NCBI GenBank assembly: GCA_012845835.1
Contig: JABAKD010000006.1
Location: 6,502,318-6,566,317 of the forward strand
From: Undaria pinnatifida
Lineage: Eukaryota; Sar; Phaeophyceae; Laminariales; Alariaceae
Direction: 5' to 3'
Length of the DNA: 64,000 nucleotides
Part shown: piece by piece, positions 56,298-64,000 of the stretch
Numbering within the stretch: position 1 is the first letter of the stretch
Layout of the letters: each line of letters opens with the position of its first letter
Made by a program: the position numbers and the translations under genes
Notes under the pieces: generated by a model
What the model was told of the DNA's origin: nothing
Seen by the model: only the letters and a program-made list of their open reading frames with translations
The model's database searches: none

Positions 56298-57610
56298 CTA
56301 CTTTTCATCCCTCGAGCCAAGTGCAAAGTTGCGGTGAACTTCAAAAAGATCTCTCGGCAGAGCCTTCGTGAGGATCTCCGCATGCCGGTTTTCGCTGAGA
56401 ACATGCGTGACCTCGATCACACCCTCCTTGGTCAACGTCCTAAGAAAGTGGTGCCTCACGTCGATGTGCTTACTCCTACTCGAGTCAAGCGGACTCTCTG
56501 CAAGCGCAATCGCTCCTTCGTCGTCCTCAATGACGTCGATCTTATGAGGCTTCCTACTAGGTCTCCGAAACTGAAGCATTCCGTTCACAAACATGGCCTC
56601 CTTCACACCATCTCCCATCGCACGATACTCTGCTTCAGAAGGCGACTGTGAAACGCATTTCTGCGTCCTAGAAATCCAAACCACAAGCATCGGAGCCACA
56701 AACACCATCGCTCCGGAAACCGATTCACGGTCAGTAGCCTTGCTCGCAAAGTCGGCATCTACACACACAAACGTGCCTACGTCTACCGAACTGTCCTGAA
56801 CTTCAGAGTTAGATGTGCCGTTTCCAGAATATATTTCAGAATTTTCCGGGCTGCTTTCCAGTGGGTTCTCTGTGGTTCGTGAGAGTACCTCGCCACAGAC
56901 CGCACAGCATTCGAGATGTCGGGCCTCGTCTGGCTGGCGATCCACATCAGGCTCCCCATCACCTCTCGGAACGGCGCATCTCCTGCCCCCTCATCCTCCT
57001 TCAAGGACCTGTTATCGTTGGCAAGGGAAGCAGGGATCGAGCTGGTACGACAAATATTGAATCGCTCGATAACACTCCTGATGTAACTCTTTTGAGAAAT
57101 CTCAATCGTGCCAGCCTCGCGGTCGCAAATAAATTCGCAACCAAGAAAGAACTTGACCTCACCCAAATTCTTCGTAGGAAGAGAATCACCTAGTGCTTCC
57201 ACAACCACCTTAGCCAGACTCTTAGTTCCTGCATACAGAATATCATCCACGTGAATCGCAACCATCCCCAACATATCTCATCCCATCATGAAACGCAGGA
57301 CACAGGGATCAGACATAGACTGCTCGGAACCAATCCTCTTCAGGTTCGACACTATTAATAGCTTCTTGTAGAATGTTCTAGATGCCTGATTCAATCCGTA
57401 CAAACTCTTGTTCAAACCGACAACCTTTCCTGACATCGAACCACAGCCAGGAGGCAACTGCAAGAACACCTCGTGATCTAATTCCGACTGAACAAACGCT
57501 TGCTCAATGTCCCAGTGGAGTAATTCCAAGTTGTACTTGCACGCCAACGCTACTAACAATCGCTGACATGCAGCATTTGCGGTATGCGAGAAAGTGTCGA
57601 GATAGTCCAA
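56298..57610 (-). pseudogene. Copia reverse transcriptase and RNase H, broken
   Basis: RT fragment 57610-57278 contains LLHWDIEQAFVQSELDHEVF and SLYGLNQASRTFYKKL. Fragment 57274-56783 contains the active-site region as IHVDDIL, so the usual Tyr of YVDD is His here (57241-57252), then GEVKFFLG and YLETAHLTL-like pre-RNase H sequence. The RNase H fragment 56945-56298 is in another frame and has VDADFASKATDRESVSGAMV, SQSPSEAEYRAMGDG and SKHIDVRHHFLR, typical of Copia. Stops at 57278 and a frameshift near 56800 split it. Confidence 0.9.
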
Positions 57611-57871
57611 TCCATACTTGCGCTTGAAGCCCTTCGCTACAAGCCTAGCCTTGGCCTTTACTATCTTGCCTGTTTCGTCTACTTTCCATTTGAAAACTCA
57701 TCTATCATCAATCACATTGCAGCCTACTGGGACCTTTAATGCTAACGTGAACGTTCCTGCTCTTATCAAGCCTTCAATTTCGGCAGACCTGGCTACCTCC
57801 CAAATCTTGGCGTACTTTGAATGCTGGGCTTCTTGATAGCTACCAGGCTCTGACTTGATATCCTGAACCAG

Positions 57872-58804
57872 TTATTTCGGCAATTCGATTTCGTCACCTG
57901 CTCTCTGCTCCACTACAAGTGCATATACTATCTCCGATGCGGAGATGGGTCCTAGGGTGGCCACAAGGCCGGGTACGCTCTGCTGGATAACTGCACGGGT
58001 TTGCGCGCGAATTCTACCGTCTCTTACTTCTTCATTCTCACGCGCAGGAATTTGAAAGTCAGCAAGCTCAGCGACATTCGGCGGACGACGAGCGGCTGGA
58101 GGGGGTGCCTCCGCCTTTTCCGGCCCTCCCGACCCAATCGACTCTACATCACCATGCCCTCTCGGCCCAATGGACTCTACCTCGTCATCCCCTCTCGGAT
58201 TCCCCATCTCTACCTCCCCTGCTTCCTGCCCTCCCTGCCCCTCCCCATCAGTTTCAGACGCTGGAGAAGACACAGAGCAGCTCCATCAGAGGAATTGTTC
58301 ATGAGCGAAGACGATTCAGAGGGGGACGGTGGAACAGAGGGGGATTGGCCTACACTGCCTGCATCAACACTGACAACGTCATCGATTTCTGCACCCGAAG
58401 CCGTTACATCACGTCATAAAAGTGTGTGGGCAAATTCTCTCCCAACAATCGGCCACACCTCGGCTTCTACATTGTCGTCACTTTTCTCTCATCCCTCCTG
58501 CGACCTCTATCGGCAAGGAAGGTTGCAGTGGATGGAGCTGTGACGGCACCACCTCCCACGTCACATCTCTCGTTTCCTGAATAGTTCCAGCCCTTGTAAG
58601 TACTCTCTGACAATCACGGGGGTGGTCTCTCGAATTACCGATATAAAAGCAACTCTCACCCTTCGGTAACAGCTTTGACGGTCGCTGCCTCCTGCAGTAC
58701 GCCAGTTTCCAAAACGGATACGGTCTAGCACGACGAGGTTCTCTATACCACATCTCATACGGTGACTTAGAGTCAGGGTTAGCGGAACATGCGGTATGGT
58801 TCAT
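57872..58804 (-). pseudogene. Copia integrase C-terminal and linker region, broken
   Basis: Fragment 58804-58478 has KSPYEMWYREPRR.RPYPFWKLAYCR, the Copia region after the integrase core (NxxSPYExxxGxxP, then a G.CFYIGNSRD-like block). Fragment 58273-57872 is an acidic, Pro-rich linker leading to RT. The pieces are in one frame but separated by stops. Confidence 0.8.
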
Positions 58805-58816
58805 TGCTTCGCAAGC

Positions 58817-60119
58817 TTAGTGCACAGCTTCAGCCCAGAGTTTGTCAGTGTTTGGTAACTGCACATGCCCAAAAAGGACTTTCACCTGAATACGAGCCGC
58901 CATCGCGGCCTCCTCAATCAATCCCAACCCACGCTCTGCAACACCATTATATTGCGGACTATAAGCTGGTGTGAAGTCTTGTTTGATCAAGAGCTCATTG
59001 TACACAGATGGTAATTCCCCCCGGGAAAACTCTCCTCCATTGTCAGATCTAACAATCTCAACCAAGGATGGGATCCCATCGGCACGCACACTCGCAAGAA
59101 AACTTCGGAAAGCACTGCCAGCGTCTGATTTATTTCTCAGGAAATATATCCATGCACGCCTTGTGAAATCATCCTTCACATTCATGGGGTAATGTTTACC
59201 CCTACGGACGCAACGTCCTTCCTCCCGCCCAGGTCAACAAAACCTCTGCCAAACTTTTATCTGATCTACGTTTAGCTTCATGAAAAATTCCTTTCCTAAC
59301 AGCCTTCGACATTGAAAATCCCGTACAAGCATGCATGCCACCAACCACCGCGGTACCTAGTCGCTTTGCAGTAGTACGAAGCAATCTCTCGTGCGAAGGA
59401 GCATAAATTTTGTGGAACTCGTTCACATCCATCATGGTTTCATGCTTGGGGTTTGAAGGAGTGAGGGCAGCCAACACCGTACCAATAGAGTCTTCTCTTA
59501 GACGATACGCAGTCGCAATCAGCATGCCATCGAAGTTCTGAAAAGTGACTTTTCCTTGAAAAGCAGTCATAACACCATCAGGACCACCAAGATTATTGCA
59601 TGACTCGCCATCAAACTCTGCGCTCAGAGAAACGAGGTTGTATCCCAAGTTGGGGGAGTACAACACGTTGTGCGGATCCACTGAAAGCTCGCTGTCAGCA
59701 ATCACAAACACCAACTCCAGTGTTCCAGAGAATTCTACCTCACAAGACACGCCACCAATCCCGTTGACGATATTCTGGCATGGCTTAAAGTCCTTCATTC
59801 AAGCGAGAGAATCTGTCATGTGAAAAGCAGTGCCCGTGTCCGCATACCAATCCTCGAAATACTTAGACTTGTTAACAGCGTTCATAATCATATCCTTGTT
59901 GACAGCGCTTAAAATCAGATCATCTCGTGGTGTTAGCAGACACTTCAAACCGGAAACATCGTACATCATACCGCCCCATTCTTCACATGCCTGCACAATC
60001 ACATCATTCCGGGGTGCTAGCAGACACTCCAAATAAGAAACGTCAGACTCTTCACCGCTTTCATCCTCGTCGGCCTCGGATCTTCCAGTCTGTGCGGGAT
60101 GAGCTATGATGCGAGTCAA
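58817..60119 (-). pseudogene. Copia protease, pre-integrase and integrase core, broken
   Basis: Protease: DWYADTGTAFHMTDSLA near 59800-59850 carries the catalytic D(T/S)G and the HMT typical of Copia. Pre-integrase (59798-59202): HERLLRTTAKRLG and CTGFSMSKAVRKGI, a decayed HHCC zinc module (only one clear Cys of the CxxC). Integrase core (59185-58817): DDFTRRAWIYFL, VRSDNGGEF and NGVAERGLGLIEE supply the two Asp and the Glu of the catalytic triad. A frameshift separates 59202 from 59185, and a stop follows the protease. Confidence 0.88.
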
Positions 60120-60136
60120 GCAGTCCTTTCTCCCGA

Positions 60137-61432
60137 CTACCTCTGAAAAGTATTTTTCTTGAACGAATCAGACTCGGAGTTAGACTTCGGCTTGTTGTGG
60201 TGCTTCTTGCTACTTTTCCTCTCAGTCCTAGACACCAGAACAACACTACTGTGCTTCTTCGAACCACCCTGTGCCTGCAAGTCTAGGTAACGCTCACGCG
60301 CTTTAGTGTTGATGAACGATGGATAATTCGGACAGAACACCACACGAGTCTCACGCAAAGTCTTGTACTCGTGCGACAGCCCTTCAAACATCAGATTGCA
60401 CACCTGCCTGTCATCTTTCTTGACCTCAAGCATTTGCAGAACACCAAGGGTCTCTCTCATGGATGCAAAGAAGGTTGCGGGATTTTCGTTCAAACGCATG
60501 CGCAGTGACTTCAGCTTCTCCTCCTGCACACGAATGTGACTCTAGCTCAACGGCAGAAAATGATCCTTTAGCACACGAAACGCCTTGCTGGGGGAACCAG
60601 AGTGCCTAGCCATGTTTTTCAGACTCTCCTTCTTCAAGCAGTCGAACAGAAACCACCAAGCCATCTCCGTCTGACGAATCACACCCACATTGAAACCCTT
60701 CTCTACCCAGAAGGTCAAGTCAAAACCAATGTCTGCAATCGGAATCTCAATCTCGGAAACAAACGTCTCATACTTCAAGTACAGGTTGTTGTGTCGGGCA
60801 CTCAGCAGAACGTACTGCGACCATGAGAGGTAAGAACGTCGCTGCCGTCATAAACAGGAGCTTTAGGAACATTAAAAGGACCCCTACCCAACGTCTCTCC
60901 TGTGTCAGTAATGTCAGCCCCAGGAATCAGTGTGATTCCACTGGCGACGTTTGCGCACCACTCACTCGACATAGAAGGAGCGGGCGGAACAGCGGATTGG
61001 CTACCTACAGCAGCCCTACCGACTGTCCCGTGAATCGAACCAAAGTTTGCTGCAGGAACAGAGGTACTTATTTCAGCAGATACATGGGGGTTCAAGCCTG
61101 AGCTAACACTCCTACTCCCAACCCGCATGCTGGACACGACAAAGCCTTGTGGTATTGCTGCCCGTACTTCTCGCGGCCCCGCTGGTGGCACCCGATTAGT
61201 GCACACCAACCTCTAGTCCGGTGTCTCTAGGTGCAACACGCTCAGAACCAGAGGGCTCCACTTCCCTTCCTTGCTGCACCTCAACGAGCGACTTGAGTAA
61301 ATCTTGCTGAAATGGCACTAGAGTCGCAAGCTCAGACAACTGTGTCTCTAAGGAACCCATCCTCTCACGAACCTCCAGCGATTCACCCTGAGATGGGTTG
61401 ACGGCAGGATTCTCCTTCTCCAGTTCAGCCAT
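60137..61432 (-). pseudogene. Copia gag, broken
   Basis: Starts MAELEKENPAVNPS at 61432, about 90 bases inside the 5' LTR, with a coiled-coil-like ERMGSLETQLSELATLV stretch. It shifts frame near 61200 and again near 60790. The later parts (LKDHFLPLS, then LRMRLNENPATFFASMRETL and FEGLSHEYKTLRET) match the usual Copia gag helical region. A CCHC knuckle is not intact; KYFSEVVGRKDC in a shifted frame near 60125-60160 may be its remnant. Confidence 0.8.
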
Positions 61433-61520
61433 GATGAGGTAGGGTGATCAAGCCTTCCTCGACAGACCAGTCGAGCAAATCCAGGGGGACGAAGCAGCAG
61501 CCGACTGATGCGCTATCGCG

Positions 61521-61910
61521 TGTTGGTAAAGGCGTGACTTCTGGAGAGAGGTCGGGAGGTGGAGTGAACGAGTGGGACGAGCACAAAGGCTGCGAGCTCC
61601 TACGCCACTTTGGAAAGAGGCACACAATCGGACCAATGCAACGTACCGACCACGGCAATAAGCCGAAAATTCGACCTCTAGCAACACTACGGGAGTATCC
61701 TACCTGACAATTGTCCGATGTACCATACATACTCGTACGGTCCAATGTATAACCCTTAGGTGTGTACAACCTACCGAACTACCGCAGCACCACAAAGGTT
61801 ATTGCTATTGGCTAGCTCGGCAACCTTAAATCGACAATTCGGCTATTCCAATACTCCAATCAGATGTTCTACCGCATCTCAATCGATACACACGGCCGCT
61901 ATCACGAACA
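61521..61910 (-). repeat. Copia 5' LTR
   Basis: 390 bp, partner of 55786-56213. Shared blocks include ACAATTGTCCGATGTACCAT and ATTGCTATTGGCT. Confidence 0.85.
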
Positions 61911-62584
61911 CGTGGCACGCCAAGAAATGGTCAAATATTGTGCATCCGTTGACGATCCAGGGGATCACCCACAGAGTCGGATAGGCCATCCTTGGCACGC
62001 ACATGAGGCGGGGTGGAGCACCAAAAGGCCTGTGGCGTGATAAAGATGCTTCTTACACATACGATGCACCAACTCAATCCATTGCGAGCGAAACAGTCAG
62101 GTGTTAGAGAAAATCGTCGAAACCCACACTCTCCACATTGAGACATGAAAATCAGCAGCAGCGGGACGTAGATCCCGAAACCTTATCTGCCAAGGTGAAT
62201 GTGCAACAACCATCACGACGCTATGGACACACGTTTAGTGAATTTGGGTGGAGGTGCTTGTTATGATGCAGGTTGATCGTAATCACGCAAAACGAAAAAT
62301 GGATGCGTCACCGCACGCGGGGCCGGCACGAAGTGACGGCATTTCATTTTCGAGGCATGAGTGACATGCTCATTATCTATCCCGTTCCATATTGGAGAAA
62401 ACTACGATTAGTATAGAGGATCACCCGCGGAGTCGGAGAGGTCACCCTGAGCACGCACATGAAGCGGCACGGGGCGCCGAGCTGTGAAACGGTTGGGATG
62501 CAGATTGATTGCCACTTATCCCCAATGTCCACCCTCCCTGCTTCCCACGTTGGTATTTTATACCGGAATTCACTGTTTTATAGT
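61911..62584. other. No gene; 65-bp direct repeat pair
   Basis: GGATCACCC(A/G)C(A/G)GAGTCGGA and GCACGCACATGA(G/A)GCGG recur at about 61957-62020 and 62418-62482, 461 bp apart. No ORF of note. Confidence 0.5.
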
Positions 62585-62775
62585 ATTATTCTGGAGGAGA
62601 CATGAATTGTGTCAGCTGTTTATATATGCGTGTACTTGCACCACTTTGTTTTTGTTTGTGTTTCTCCCCTGGGGTATTCCTCCGCTCCAGAGTGACTTAA
62701 CTGTCCTTTGACCACGGACTTGATGATGCGAGTTGATGTGAGAACGACAACAACAACAACAGCAGCAGCAGCAAC
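62585..62775 (+). repeat. rep-C 3' fragment with CAA/CAG tail
   Basis: Contains GGAGGAGACATGAATTGTGT, GGGGTATTCCTCCGCTCCAG, GACCACGGACTTGATGATGC and a CAA then CAG triplet tail. The hairpin seen in other copies is broken by a small deletion. A 5'-truncated insertion. Confidence 0.65.
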
Positions 62776-62947
62776 AGTGTAGTACTACATTAAGTACGTC
62801 GTAGTAGAAGATGATCAAGACTGCCAATAGTGTGGTATTCGCCACGGCCGCTGCGCGCCAAGCATCACGACTCCATGATAACGCGTTTGGTGTGTTGAGG
62901 TGGAGCTATGGGTTGTGCGGGCCGTCCGCAACCTCTCTTTTGATATA

Positions 62948-64000
62948 CAGTGGAGTGCCCTCTATAGTGCGGGTACCCGCTACAGTGTGGGTGAAATCGC
63001 TTGGCACAACTTAGACCCCTCAATAGTGTGACAGCCGCACTATTCGGGGCGCCCCTATATAGTGCGTGTTTGGTCCCTCTTCATACCCTCTATAGTGCGG
63101 GTACTGACGCCACACCATGGCGCGGGTCATACCCACCAATTCCCGACACACACGGCACACAAGCACACCTACAGCAGTACCCCTACCGCATAAAAGCAGC
63201 AGCAGCAGCATACCCCTACAGTCCGATTGGGCTGCGAAAGCAACCGAGTTAAATCGACACAGGACGCGCATGAAAATACGTGGAAGTGTGGTGAGCTAAA
63301 GCTGTATTTTTCCCCATCCGCCGGAGGATTTAAAAAAACACACACACACACACACACTCACACGAGAACGGGAGAGACGTACACGATGCCATGTGCAGCA
63401 GGCGAGCTCTGCCTGGAACCAGACCCACACACAAGTAGACCGCATATGTGGGGTCGTCTGGCGTTCTGGGTGATGTTGAAAGTTGTTTTGAAAAGGTGTT
63501 CCTTCGGTCATGTGAACGGACGTGTTTCGTATTATGGCAAGTTGGGTTTCGTTTTACAGATCAGCTCTTGACTCACAAAAAGTGTTATCCTGTGAATAAT
63601 TTAGTAATGACAAGGGGACTCAAGGCACAACGGAGCAACGCGGACTAAGACATAGCTTTTGTGCTCAGCGTACAGTACCTTGCGCAAAATATCGTGGATC
63701 AAGTATGTATGCTGTGATCCGTTCTAGGGTTGGGTTTCGCCGCTGCGCAGTGCTCCCAACATGCAGTTGCGTTCTCGTCTCACCCACGAACGAACGCAAG
63801 CTTCTATCCTACAGACGCCATATCTCACTATGTACCCTTCGTTTGCTTTGTACACTACCGTGTAACCTTCATATGCCTTGTTATTGGCTGCACCCTACAC
63901 TTGATACCACTGATATCGCGAATAGTGCGCCTTTCCGCACTATTCAGGCCCAAATTCATATTGTGCGGGTACCCGCTGTTGTGCCCGTTCTATGGCTTGA
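62948..64000. mobile_element. pogo/Tigger-like DNA element, left end to window edge
   Basis: The left end is TA followed by CAGTGGAGTGCCCTCTATAG, the typical TA-flanked CAGTGGAG start of pogo/Tigger relatives. It is followed by repeated TAGTGCGG motifs and the palindrome GCGGGTACCCGC (62968-62979). The same motif cluster reappears just before the window end (63920-64000: GCGCCTTTCCGCACTATTC, GTGCGGGTACCCGC), as expected for the inner part of the right end. The 800-bp interior has a (CA)n run at 63338-63357 and no transposase, so it is probably non-autonomous. The right terminus lies outside the window. Confidence 0.6.

Larger units (their letters stand above)
55786..61910 (-). mobile_element. 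Ty1/copia-type LTR retrotransposon, degenerate, full length
   Basis: Minus-oriented element with LTRs at both ends and gag, protease, integrase, RT and RNase H in the Copia order. On the coding strand the LTRs start TGTT(T/C)GTGATAGC and end CCAACA, the common TGTT...AACA form. A GGAGGG purine tract precedes the 3' LTR. The sequence after the 5' LTR (CGCGATAGCGCATCAGTCGG) is not a standard TGG-type primer site, so priming by a half-tRNA is possible. No target duplication was found. At least five frame changes and five in-frame stops make it inactive. Confidence 0.9.

Noticed and set aside
61521-61915. 5-bp target duplication of the Copia element
   Set aside because: The bases outside the two LTRs (GCGCG and CGTGG) do not match; none can be claimed.

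Overview
This is a eukaryotic genomic window with almost no conserved genes and very many repeats. The evidence for a eukaryote is a family-31-type glycosyltransferase exon preceded by a pyrimidine-rich intron acceptor, a second locus with a GT-AG intron that keeps frame, a non-LTR (LINE) element, a Ty1/copia element with LTRs, tRNA-like SINE modules, and several inverted-repeat DNA elements. The repeat mix, intron signals and glycosyltransferase would fit a large-genome alga such as a brown alga (stramenopile). That assignment is an inference from general character, not a species identification.

Layout. 1-1027: 3' end of a tyrosine-recombinase retroelement with a split-repeat-like terminus. 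1.2-9.7 kb: nested small repeats (rep-A, a tRNA-like SINE dimer, rep-B, rep-C) and local duplications. 9.7-13.2 kb: GGTACC/ACCGGT-rich arrays, one hypothetical ORF and more rep-B. 13.2-17.2 kb: a LINE in reverse orientation with a 5' truncation and one internal stop, followed by a second LINE 3' fragment. 17.2-20.7 kb: rep-D, rep-A with long G runs and a 284-bp tandem array, then about 1.2 kb of AGT/ACT triplets. 22.98-24.47 kb: a compact LTR element with a CACT target duplication. 24.50-25.88 kb: an inverted-repeat element carrying 42-bp minisatellites and two short coding-like pieces. 26.4-27.9 kb: diverged rep-B. 29.57-30.73 kb and 31.34-32.13 kb: two more inverted-repeat elements. 33.4-44.4 kb: mostly unassigned, with a rep-D/rep-E composite and rep-A copies.

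45.0-48.8 kb is the most gene-like part: a putative spliced membrane or secreted protein on the minus strand, arranged divergently from a family-31-type glycosyltransferase on the plus strand. 49.58-50.44 kb is a TTAA-flanked piggyBac-like non-autonomous element. 54-61.9 kb holds a Copia RNase H relic, the inverted partner of the rep-D/E composite, and a degenerate full-length Copia element with both LTRs. From 62.95 kb to the window end is the left part of a pogo/Tigger-like DNA element that runs off the edge.

The window therefore records layered transposition, not a metabolic or defence operon. The least familiar structures are the 42-bp-minisatellite element, the poly-G/C modular rep-A family, the CAGTCGAAAA fold-back element and the split-repeat recombinase terminus. 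All boundaries, identities and clade names were judged by eye; no alignments or searches were run.
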